IMG/VR virus record: IMGVR_UViG_3300043431_000434
Span: 1-59,460 of that record
Direction: 5' to 3' (one strand)
Source: a virus
DNA: 59,460 bases
Positions 14,457 to 22,000 of this stretch are shown piece after piece. Under the pieces are notes generated by a model that saw only the letters and a list, made by a program, of their open reading frames with translations, was not told the origin of the DNA and ran no database searches. Numbering within the stretch: the first letter of the stretch is position 1; each line of letters begins with the position of its first letter. Position numbers and translations under genes: made by a program.

Positions 14457-14803
14457 AATTTGACGGACTAACACTGACGTATTGGCTTGTTCATCTGTTT
14501 TGGTTGGCTTGTTTTTCCCTATTTTGCCTGGGTTGTTGGGTAGTAATTAACATTGACTTTACCTGGCCTGTTTTTGGTGTTTTGGTTATTCTCATATACA
14601 GCATGGCTTATGGTACTGAGTCAATTCAATACTTTCGCCGGTTTTATCAGGACACCAGAACGATACAAGCCATGAATGAAGCACTGGAAAGAGAGGATAT
14701 TCAAGCTTATTTAAAGATTGCCCTTGCTAATAAGCACTTAAAATGCGTGAAAGAATCAGCGCGATTTATTGAATTTTTGTTAAAACATAATAGGCATGAA
14801 TGA
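14453..14803 (+). CDS. Two-TM inner-membrane protein
   Basis: 116 residues. Two hydrophobic segments, about residues 8-33 (TYWLVHLFWLACFSLFCLGC) and 37-54 (TWPVFGVLVILIYSMAYG), are followed by a ~60-residue charged cytoplasmic-type tail with helices. Small membrane proteins in the lysogenic cargo of phages often act in superinfection exclusion; this is inference from topology and place only. Confidence 0.65.
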   Translation: MKFDGLTLTYWLVHLFWLACFSLFCLGCWVVINIDFTWPVFGVLVILIYSMAYGTESIQYFRRFYQDTRTIQAMNEALEREDIQAYLKIALANKHLKCVKESARFIEFLLKHNRHE

Positions 14804-15113
14804 CTTGGGGAAAGGTATGAATACAAGGTTAAGATGGATGACGGTGGAAAACCCACAAGGGTTTAAGAAACAGCCTGAATGGAAAAGGTCTGCCGCAATT
14901 GATGAGAATGGCGTTGTATTTGCTCCGGCCATTATTTGTGGCAATGAACAGGCTGTTTTTTTGTGCGCCGGATTTGATGGGGAAAGATGCGTATTAATGG
15001 ATGGGCACCCTTATTTTAGGACGGCGTGGCTTAAGCGCGAATACCCTGATACTGCTGACATTATGAATAAAATTGAAAATAAATTAAAGGAAGCGCAACT
15101 AAAGGATGCCTAA
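14796..15113 (+). CDS. Hypothetical accessory protein 8
   Basis: 105 residues from the ATG at 14796; a second ATG at 14817 is possible, preceded by a purine-rich stretch. Strand-rich centre (AAIDENGVVFAPAIICGNEQAVFLCAGFDGERCVLMDGHPYF) and a helical lysine-rich end. No family recognised. It ends the block and converges with the gene at 15162-15743; no terminator was seen in the 48-base gap. Confidence 0.6.
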   Translation: MNDLGKGMNTRLRWMTVENPQGFKKQPEWKRSAAIDENGVVFAPAIICGNEQAVFLCAGFDGERCVLMDGHPYFRTAWLKREYPDTADIMNKIENKLKEAQLKDA

Positions 15114-15161
15114 CGCACTATATCCAACAAATTGCCTGATAACCCCAAAATAACCCGTATT

Positions 15162-15743
15162 TTATCCCGCCCAAAACTTTATCGCCGCCAAAACTGCCAC
15201 CCCAGTTCCAAATAGCCACGCACTTTTAGGGATCGGTGTTTGCTTCATCCCCCCATCAAAACTGGCAAACGATGGGCCACCATACACGCTGAGTTGTGGA
15301 TGCTGAGGATCATTGTGCCATTGCGCCGGTTTACCGATCAGGCTTTGCCTGACCACACTATTTCCACCGTTATCATCTGAATCCTGTTGTGCGGTGGGCT
15401 TGCTGGCTGGTTGGCAGGGCTTATCTTTGGCCGCTTGCTCAGCACGTTCGGCATCACGCTTGGCTTTTTCCGCTTCCGCTATTTTTTCATCCAATTCACG
15501 GGCTTTGGTTTGGGCTTTAACCTGGTCTTCAATGAACTTTTGTTTGTCTTCAGGTAATTTATTGATGGCCTTGCGCAAATCCTCATTAGAATCGAATAAG
15601 TTTTTATTTTGCCGCTCGATTGACTCTAAGGCTTGTTTATTGATTTCGCACGGGGCAGATGGGGGTGGCTTATTCATTTGCACCGCCGCAGCCACCAATG
15701 CCCCGCCTAACAATGCGCTAGATACCGAATTTAACTGATTCAT
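15162..15743 (-). CDS. Membrane-anchored coiled-coil protein
   Basis: 193 residues. An N-terminal hydrophobic stretch (SSALLGGALVAAAVQ), a long charged coiled coil (about 50-110, KARELDEKIAEAEKAKRDAERAEQAAKD), a Gln/Pro/Asp-rich linker, and a C-terminal hydrophobic segment (SAWLFGTGVAVLAAIKFWAG). This is a plausible envelope-spanning protein such as a lysis accessory protein, but there is no lipobox or clear spanin signature. It lies at the end of the late operon beyond the lysis genes. Confidence 0.6.
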   Translation of the reverse strand: MNQLNSVSSALLGGALVAAAVQMNKPPPSAPCEINKQALESIERQNKNLFDSNEDLRKAINKLPEDKQKFIEDQVKAQTKARELDEKIAEAEKAKRDAERAEQAAKDKPCQPASKPTAQQDSDDNGGNSVVRQSLIGKPAQWHNDPQHPQLSVYGGPSFASFDGGMKQTPIPKSAWLFGTGVAVLAAIKFWAG

Positions 15744-15856
15744 ATTCTTTCACCCAAACTTAGGTTAAAATAATTAAGTGGCTAGGCTGATCCCCGAAAC
15801 AACCGTCCATCCCGGTTTTGCCACATCCTGCTTTGGATGGATTTATAGGATGGAAA

Positions 15857-16192
15857 ATGTCTGCTCATATTAATTTCAATACCTTGGCTGCTTTTGAAGC
15901 CATCCAATCAACTGGGCTAACCGAAGCCCAAGCCAAGCGAATCGTCCAAACTATTATTGATTCACAAGCTGAACTGGCAACCAAACAGGATTTGGACTCA
16001 GCCACATCTTTGCTTAAACGTGAAATTGCCGAAACTAAAACTGAGCTTATGCGTGAAATTGCCGAAACTAAAACTGAGCTTAAGCAGGACATCAATAATA
16101 TAAACTGGCAAATTAAAGGCATTATCGCTATGCAAGCCCTCACGTTAACTGGCTTAGGGTTTTTATTTGCGCATCTAGTCGGTGCCAAATAA
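15857..16192 (+). CDS. DUF1640/CCDC90-like coiled-coil membrane protein
   Basis: 111 residues from the ATG at 15857, with AGGA upstream; an in-frame ATG at 15818 is less likely. The FNTLAAFEAIQSTGLTEAQAKRIVQTI start, ATKQDLDS, a coiled coil and a C-terminal membrane helix (IIAMQALTLTGLGFLFAHLV) match the DUF1640 pattern found in bacteria and phages, role unknown. The coiled coil contains a perfect 11-residue duplication (see 16019-16082). It is a lone plus-strand gene inside the leftward late region, so it may be expressed separately, for example in the prophage. Confidence 0.75.
   Translation: MSAHINFNTLAAFEAIQSTGLTEAQAKRIVQTIIDSQAELATKQDLDSATSLLKREIAETKTELMREIAETKTELKQDINNINWQIKGIIAMQALTLTGLGFLFAHLVGAK
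16019..16082 (+). repeat. 33-bp tandem duplication
   Basis: A 31-base segment starting CGTGAAATTGCC at 16019-16049 is repeated exactly at 16052-16082 (period 33). It duplicates 11 residues (REIAETKTEL plus one) of the coiled coil without breaking the frame. The lack of any difference indicates a recent duplication. Confidence 0.9.
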
Positions 16193-16220
16193 GCGAACAA
16201 GACGCAGCCAATCACTCAAT

Positions 16221-16439
16221 TTAAGGCTCATCAGGCTCATTTGCCGCCGGGTTAGGGTTAACCTGGCCTGGTGTTGGATTGTTAATGGTGGTCGAAACCG
16301 GCATCAAGCCACCCACCAAGGGAATCAATACCATATCAATCGTTTGCAAAATGCTGATGTATTCAGGCTTATCCAACAAAATAACTAAAATGTTAATGGT
16401 GAATATGCCGAATGCGACTATAAAGCTAGTCTGACCCAT
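16221..16439 (-). CDS. Holin-like small membrane protein
   Basis: 72 residues from the ATG at 16439, with GGAG 7 bases upstream; the longer frame to 16517 runs through a hairpin and was rejected. Two hydrophobic segments (TSFIVAFGIFTINILVILL and YISILQTIDMVLIPLVGGL) and a polar Pro/Asn-rich tail fit a small class II-type holin, which would let the endolysin at 17906 reach the wall. The nearby lysis genes support this, but the family itself was not recognised. Confidence 0.5.
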   Translation of the reverse strand: MGQTSFIVAFGIFTINILVILLDKPEYISILQTIDMVLIPLVGGLMPVSTTINNPTPGQVNPNPAANEPDEP

Positions 16440-16449
16440 AATAATCTCC

Positions 16450-16502
16450 AAAAAAGGCCGTTGTTTTAGGGAAGGGGATAAGGCAACCCAGGGCGCAACG
16501 GC
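16450..16502 (-). terminator. Hairpin plus T-run before the holin-like gene
   Basis: On the minus strand GCCGTTG (16502-16496) pairs with CAACGGC (16463-16457) across 32 bases, followed by CTTTTTT, then directly GGAG and the ATG at 16439. A terminator placed just before a ribosome site looks like an attenuator or conditional leader of the holin-like gene rather than a simple operon end. Confidence 0.5.
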
Positions 16503-16529
16503 TAAAGCCCGGATCAAAATGCCGGTAAC

Positions 16530-16631
16530 TTACTCGTCGGCTTCTGGCTCACCGTCGTTACCTTCATTTTGGTTGTCATTGTCATCTGGCTCAACTTCAG
16601 ATGCTTGGGTAGTTTCGTCATTCTCAGTCAT
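16530..16631 (-). CDS. Tiny acidic protein
   Basis: 33 residues, almost entirely Asp, Glu, Asn, Gln and Thr (MTENDETTQASEVEPDD...), with a GGAG ribosome site 8 bases before the ATG. It lies between two late genes in the same direction. Its good start site and strict strand agreement support translation; the function is unknown and its composition suggests a disordered protein. Confidence 0.5.
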   Translation of the reverse strand: MTENDETTQASEVEPDDNDNQNEGNDGEPEADE

Positions 16632-16655
16632 GATTTTCTCCAAATTAATTAAAAA

Positions 16656-17060
16656 TTACTGTTTACTGCGCTTGGTTGCTTTCGGGTTAATTTCCGTTGT
16701 AACCAGCGAAATTACCCCGTTATCGGCTCCCACATTAACTTGACGCAACTCGTCGGCAAAACCCTTCATAGCGGCTTGTTTGGTCGCTAATTCATCGGTA
16801 ATTTCCGGCGGCACCTCAAATACTTTTCTATCCGGGTAACCGTGGGCTACCAAGGCTTTCAATGCGGCTAACGCAGTGGATAACAAATTAAGCTGTTCTC
16901 GTTCATAATCCAGCTTAGCCTGCAAAACTTCAATGGTGGCTTGGGTTAGGGTATTGGGGCCTGATCGTATATCTAATAAATCCTCGCCACCGCCCACCCT
17001 GTTTGAGCCATCTACAACCTCGGTTTCCAAGATAGAAATTAAATCGTTTATTAATGCCAT
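16656..17060 (-). CDS. Hypothetical late protein
   Basis: 134 residues from the ATG at 17060; an in-frame TTG four codons earlier is possible. A helical centre (TQATIEVLQAKLDYEREQLNLLSTALAALKALVAHG) is followed by FEVPPEITDELATKQAAMKGFADELRQ and a basic C-terminus. No known domain. It lies between the Ig-like protein and the lysis genes. Confidence 0.65.
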   Translation of the reverse strand: MALINDLISILETEVVDGSNRVGGGEDLLDIRSGPNTLTQATIEVLQAKLDYEREQLNLLSTALAALKALVAHGYPDRKVFEVPPEITDELATKQAAMKGFADELRQVNVGADNGVISLVTTEINPKATKRSKQ

Positions 17061-17121
17061 TGCGATTCCCAATAAAGCTACCCCTTGGTAAAAAGGGGTA
17101 GGTCAATACAAAAATAGTCAG

Positions 17122-17436
17122 TTAGACCGGGGTAATCGTGCCGCCATCCGCACCAATATTCACGGCATCCACGACCTGAATAGTTTCACTGACAATCAAA
17201 TCAAGCACGCCACTTGCCAAGTCGGCATCCGCTTTAACATTGATTACGCTATCCCCAATCGCGGTCAGCGTGACATCGGCGGTCATGCCATCGGCTGCGG
17301 GGGTAATTGTGCCATTGGCGGCTGGCTCAAGAGACCATTCTGGTGGAGTCGCGGCATCAACCGCACCTGGCGCACCAGCCAAAGTAAAGGCAACGGCAAG
17401 TTTGATGGGTTGGTTAAGGGTTGCTGGTATTGGCAT
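17122..17436 (-). CDS. Ig-like (Big-type) phage protein
   Basis: 104 residues forming about one beta-sandwich: PIKLAVAFTLAGAPGAVDAATPPEWSLEPAANGTITPAADGMTADVTLTAIGDSVINVKADADLASG. This is the pattern of bacterial Ig-like domains on phage surface proteins (strands ending in a GxSVINVKAD motif). It could decorate the virion or bind cell-surface glycans; placement among lysis genes is unusual but common for such small domains. Confidence 0.7.
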   Translation of the reverse strand: MPIPATLNQPIKLAVAFTLAGAPGAVDAATPPEWSLEPAANGTITPAADGMTADVTLTAIGDSVINVKADADLASGVLDLIVSETIQVVDAVNIGADGGTITPV

Positions 17437-17471
17437 AACATTACTCCGGTAAAGATCAAAGGGTGGTAGGG

Positions 17472-17499
17472 TTATTCTCTTTTAAGTCGCCGAGAATAA
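17472..17499. repeat. Inverted repeat between late genes
   Basis: TTATTCTC (17472-17479) and GAGAATAA (17492-17499) form an 8-bp stem with a 12-base loop in the gap between the 46-residue membrane gene and the Ig-like gene. No T-run follows on either strand, so it is not a clear terminator; it may protect or process the mRNA. Confidence 0.4.
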
Positions 17500-17511
17500 A
17501 AGCGATTAAAA

Positions 17512-17652
17512 CTAGCGCGAATACCCCAGCAAATACTGGGCAAAGACATACAACATGAAACCAAAGACACCTAACAGAAATAAGCCCAGGACAACTAACA
17601 GCGCAAAAGTTGCCCAAAATCTAAATTTAATCCAGCGATTACCCGTTTTCAT
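17512..17652 (-). CDS. Small single-TM protein
   Basis: 46 residues: a basic N-terminus (MKTGNRWIKFRF), one long hydrophobic helix (WATFALLVVLGLFLLGVFGFMLYVFAQYLLG) and a short end. It starts 14 bases inside the previous gene, with AGGG upstream, so the two are coupled. It lies directly in the lysis cassette and is an alternative holin or spanin partner. Confidence 0.6.
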   Translation of the reverse strand: MKTGNRWIKFRFWATFALLVVLGLFLLGVFGFMLYVFAQYLLGYSR

Positions 17653-17905
17653 AAGGCCCTAGTAGTTGTTCAGCAAACGACTTGAGTTTGACAATATCGT
17701 CATCTAACGCCGACACCAAGCCTGCCACATTTCTTTTATTAGCCGCATCTTTTAAACGCAACAACTTTACCTCGCGATCCAATGCCAGGTTTTGTTTGTT
17801 AAGCTTGCTTGTTAAGGCGATCAAGAAGATATTAACCAGTGCCAAAACAAGTAAAATACCCGTATAAAAATCAGTAAACGTTATGTTTATCCCATCATCA
17901 ATCAT
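17639..17905 (-). CDS. TM plus coiled-coil protein, i-spanin-like
   Basis: 88 residues: an N-terminal membrane segment (DFYTGILLVLALVNIFLIALTSKL) followed by a charged helical part (NKQNLALDREVKLLRLKDAANKRNVAGLVSALDDDIVKLKSFAEQLL). This is the layout of inner-membrane spanins (Rz-like), which are encoded next to endolysins. It starts right after the endolysin stop. No outer-membrane partner with a lipobox was found, so the role is unproven. Confidence 0.55.
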   Translation of the reverse strand: MIDDGINITFTDFYTGILLVLALVNIFLIALTSKLNKQNLALDREVKLLRLKDAANKRNVAGLVSALDDDIVKLKSFAEQLLGPYENG

Positions 17906-18379
17906 TTAAACCAATCCTACTTTATAGTGTGTCTTGCCATTAAATTTAACCGCTGTCAGCAGTTGTTTGCGGGGCTTATCGGCTAAACCGACATGTACCC
18001 AGCCATCCGGCGGAAACTCATTAATAATTTGATCTATCTCTTCACCAAACCTAAGTTGAATAAACTGGGCGAGTTGTTTATTAGCCATGCCTTTCACCTC
18101 AATATCAGCCGCTTGGCCGCGCAAATGGGCACTGGTACGGCTACCGCCAACCGCTTTATTTACGGCAGGATTACGATAAACCGATAACACGGATATGGGG
18201 GTTGGTTGGCCCAAGTGATCAGATAGGGCATTGCGCAATCGCTGTAAAAACCAGGCCATATTGGCTATGTTTTGCTCGATTTCTGCCGATTCAGGCGTGT
18301 TCGCAATACCACGCCGTATCGCGGTATTTGAGCGCAACATTTCTGCGCGGGTAAAATTGGGTGGGTATTCAAACGTCAT
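17906..18379 (-). CDS. Endolysin, M15A-type peptidase
   Basis: 157 residues. The Peptidase_M15_3 pattern is clear: SVYRNPAVNKAVGGSRTSAHLRGQAADI with H85 and D92, a catalytic Glu at about 121 (IINEF), and WVHVGL with H129. These bind zinc and cleave peptide bonds in peptidoglycan. There is no signal peptide, so a holin is needed for export. It overlaps the preceding membrane gene by 11 bases and is followed directly by the i-spanin-like gene. Confidence 0.9.
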   Translation of the reverse strand: MTFEYPPNFTRAEMLRSNTAIRRGIANTPESAEIEQNIANMAWFLQRLRNALSDHLGQPTPISVLSVYRNPAVNKAVGGSRTSAHLRGQAADIEVKGMANKQLAQFIQLRFGEEIDQIINEFPPDGWVHVGLADKPRKQLLTAVKFNGKTHYKVGLV

Positions 18380-18635
18380 GGTTATTGGGGTAATTCGTTG
18401 TCGATTTTGCAGGAAATGCCTTACCTAAAACCGCTGCATGTAAGGTGTGGATTTTTGCCTTGATTTCAACCAATTCCATCATCCTTGCTGTATAACGCGC
18501 TCGATCTAATTCATGTTGTTCGAGTTGTTGATTGGCATCAAAAAGCAATTTCACATAGTCTTTGCGTAAGTAATAAAGCTGCCAAGCCACTACAAAAAAC
18601 AGGATAGATTCGGTATATAGAATAATTTCGCACAT
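18369..18635 (-). CDS. Small membrane protein of the lysis cassette
   Basis: 88 residues. An N-terminal hydrophobic helix (IILYTESILFFVVAWQLYYL) is followed by an amphipathic helical region (FDANQQLEQHELDRARYTARMMELVEIKAKIHTLHA). This design also fits a spanin-like or holin-accessory protein. It is the first gene of the lysis cassette and overlaps the endolysin start. Confidence 0.6.
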   Translation of the reverse strand: MCEIILYTESILFFVVAWQLYYLRKDYVKLLFDANQQLEQHELDRARYTARMMELVEIKAKIHTLHAAVLGKAFPAKSTTNYPNNHDV

Positions 18636-18723
18636 AGGGATTATGGCGAAGGGCAGGGCATGACACAGCCGCTATTTAGTACATAGGATGTCAAGACAAC
18701 CATGAGGCAACTATAAACCTAAA

Positions 18724-18765
18724 ATTTATAATAATCTTATTATATATCACAAGTTTATTATAAAT
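18724..18765. repeat. AT-rich inverted repeat upstream of the lysis cassette
   Basis: ATTTATAATAA (18724-18734) and TTATTATAAAT (18755-18765), with 20 bases between. It lies in the ~200-base gap between the plus-strand 54-residue gene and the lysis cassette. TTGTGA-16-TATAAA on the minus strand falls across it, so a lysis promoter is possible. The sequence AAATTTATAATAA also occurs near the portal promoter at about 52557-52568. Confidence 0.45.
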
Positions 18766-18831
18766 ACCACCGTATCAACTATTGGTTAAGCTTATGGTAG
18801 AATCTGATAAATTAACCCATTAAAACCAGTT

Positions 18832-18996
18832 ATGGCGACACTCCATAAAGTCCTGTTCGGCACCCTCTTAGTCGTCATTGGTACGCCACTGACTTTTCTG
18901 CACTGGTTATTTGGCGGCAAAGACTTTAGCCACGGCAAGGCCGTGGTGTTTGTGGTGATGATGTTTTTATTTGGCTCGGTATTCTTTTTTAAGTAA
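18832..18996 (+). CDS. Small two-TM protein on the opposite strand
   Basis: 54 residues with two hydrophobic stretches (VLFGTLLVVIGTPLTFLHWLFGG and AVVFVVMMFLFGSVFFF) separated by KDFSHGK. It reads against the late operon and faces the end of the giant polyvalent gene. There is no clear ribosome site, but the composition is strongly membrane-like and the competing minus-strand frame looks random. It could be a prophage-expressed membrane protein. Confidence 0.5.
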   Translation: MATLHKVLFGTLLVVIGTPLTFLHWLFGGKDFSHGKAVVFVVMMFLFGSVFFFK

Positions 18997-19011
18997 CCAA
19001 GCCAAAATCCT

Positions 19012-22000
19012 CTAGTTAAACGCCTCATGGCTCCGTTGCACTGCCTTCCGCACCACGGCATTTGATTTCAGCATCGTTTCATCAATCAATTGACGTTTTT
19101 CTTCTGGTGATTTGTTGCTTCTATAAATCACATCAATTTGTTTACGTAACTCACTGACTGTTTTACCTGTTTTGGTTAGCTCTTTTTTAAATTTAAGCTT
19201 GTCGGCATACTGTTCGGTTAAGGCCTTCGCCTTATCCTCTGCGCCTTCTTTCTTGTAGGCGTTGATCGTCTTGCTGATCTGGTTAACTTCATTCAGCATG
19301 TCATAAAACTGAGTGCCATATTTGGTATTTAAAGCCGGGGTTTGCTGGTAGAACGCTTTTAGCACGGGGTATTTATCCACCCTGGTTTCTGGCAATTCCG
19401 GCATGTCAGACGCATTCCTGACCAATAAATCAGTCGCCCCCAGGACATACATGCCCATTGCCCCTAAATAGCCGTGCATTAAATGCTCAAGACGCTTAGG
19501 GGATGCGCCCAAGGCTTCAGGCAGGGCTGCGCTAAGTGCCCGCATGGCTTCTGAAGTATGTTCGTTGTACCTGGCACTCGGCAATTTACCCTCATCGGCC
19601 ATACCCTCAATAGGTCGTCCGGTGAACATATCCTTATTCGCGTACAGTTCCAGGAAAGGTCTAAATAGCTGCGGAACTGGGTTGAATGCCAAGGTATCGC
19701 CTGCACCTGCACCCATTCGGGCGGCGTATTCTTTCACGGTGTCCTTGCCCAACAATAACCGGGCCGACCGTTCGGGCACCGTGCCAAACAATAACCCTAA
19801 CTCAAACGGTTTAGGGAGCCGGAAATGACTATCCCCAAAGAAAAAATGCCAGTATTGGTCTTTGTCCCAATCTTCCAATTCCTCATAACGGTCATCATCG
19901 GCGTTAATCGCGAGCAACGCTAGGGTTAACATCGTCATCGAGGCCGCTTTCATCAGGATCAAGCGTTGGGCTTCTTTGGTCTTGCCTGCTTTGGCCAAGC
20001 GGTACAAGCCCACCAACCGCGCATTAAAGAACGGCAACATGTCGCCAAGTGCCCGGACAATGGTAAACGATCCCTGCATGGAAAAATCCATCAAATCTTT
20101 GGCTTCAAACAGGTATTGGGCTTTTTCATTGCCCGCTCGTTTTGATACTTCCAAAGTCGCCTCACGGCTGGCATTTTCTATAGCATCACCGATAGAGCGG
20201 TACATTTCCCAGTATTTGCGCGGGGTGTCGATAATTGAATCCTGAAACCCTTTAATATCGCCGATGCCTTTTTTACGCAAAATAGCATCCATTGCGCTAC
20301 GAGCATTATCGGCATTGTTGTAATTGCCATAACCGCCCTGGAACGAGGCCCCGGCAAACATCATGTCGATATATCCCCCGTCCTCTTTGAACGATTTCAC
20401 CGCGCCGTGGATAGAATCAATACCCAATTTAAAGCCTTTTTCCTCGGCAATCAGCCAGGAATGGAACGAATCCCGAATAAAGTTACGCGCCATAAACGTG
20501 GGATCAGCCGTGACCGCGCCGGTCAGCAAGCGTTTGAAATATCGCATGGGCTTGAAGATACCGCCCAATTCAGTTTGATTGACGGCGGCTAACGAGGTCA
20601 GCAACATAGCATCATTAATTTTGAAATACTCGGTCTTGCCGCCACGCATCACTCGCACGGTGTCAGGATCGGTCGGCGCACGTACCGCCCACATTTTGGC
20701 AATACCTTCGGTCACGCTGGCTGGCATAGCATCGACCAGTTCTTTGGGTAAGCCGGATTCACGCAATAGCTTTTTGATTTGGTCTTTGGGTATTAATGCG
20801 CTGGTAAATTCCACCCGTGGCACTCGTTCAACAAAGCGCGAACCGTCCAGATTGGTCAAGGTTTTATTGAGGGCATTATTTTTCATTGAGGCATCAATCA
20901 AATGCGCCCAATTCTGCATCATATTGCCCAAAGGATCGGATAAGGGGTTATCACCACCCTTAAGCAGTTTAATACCGGATGTTTGATGGCTTAGACCACC
21001 TTTTTTACGAGGCCCACCACTGGCTTTATCTTCCATCAGGCGATAAAACGGGATGTAATCACTATGCTCAAACACCGCCCGCGCCTCTTTATCCACCAAG
21101 CCGGACGCTTCCGCCAGGTCTAAAATGGCCTTATTCATGTCGGCAATACCCTTAGCAACTTCCTGGTATTCAGGCTTTTCCAGGTCAAGTAAGGCTTGAA
21201 TTTCAGCGGCGGTAAAGTTGTTTTCTTTACCTTCACCCATCAACCGGTTGGCACGTCGCCCCACCATCCAGGCGGCAAAGTTTTCCAGGTCGTGTTTAAC
21301 CGGCTGTAAAATTTCTAACAAACCTTTGGAACCCTCTTTTTTCTGGATAATGCCCTTACGCAGTTCAGGCGCACCAAATTGCAAGACTGCCGCTATTGTT
21401 GAGGTGGAACCGGTCGAAAACCGTGCGCCAACATAGCCAGATTGGGAATGGGCGATATCGCCTAAAATTTCCTGCTCGGCGAGTTTGATCCCTAAAAAGC
21501 GGTCGAAAATACCTTGTTCAAGCAGGGGTTTGACCTCTTCCCAACGTTCTTTCATCGCTTCGGCATTGGTTTTAAAGCCTTGGTTTACAATCGCCTTGAT
21601 AGTCTCTGGCAGGTTCTTTTTCTTACCAAACCCGGCCTTGCGCTTGGCTTCGGTTAAGGGGTCGCCAATCGAATATTTTGTGCCGTCTAAACTTTCAGAA
21701 GCTTTTTGAAAGTTTTGTGAAACATGCGCAGTATCTGGGTTTGAGCCATATTTCCCGTTGGTAAAGCGTTCAGAAGTTTGAAAGTTTTTGGAAGTTTCAG
21801 TATTTAAGCTTGACTTTGCAATGGCCGCCAAATCGGCCACGCTGAATGAATTCAGGTTAAAACCGTACCGGAACAAGGTCGCACGGATCAAGGCAACCAA
21901 ATCCCGAACCGCTTTTTGCACCGCTTCGCTTAAGGATTGCGGTTTTGCGGCATAGGCTTCCAGTAAGTAGCTTTGGAATTCTTCAACTTGTAGGTCTTTT

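Noticed and set aside
18792-19061. 89-residue minus-strand frame after the giant gene
   Set aside because: Random-looking; the opposite strand holds a much better membrane-protein frame.
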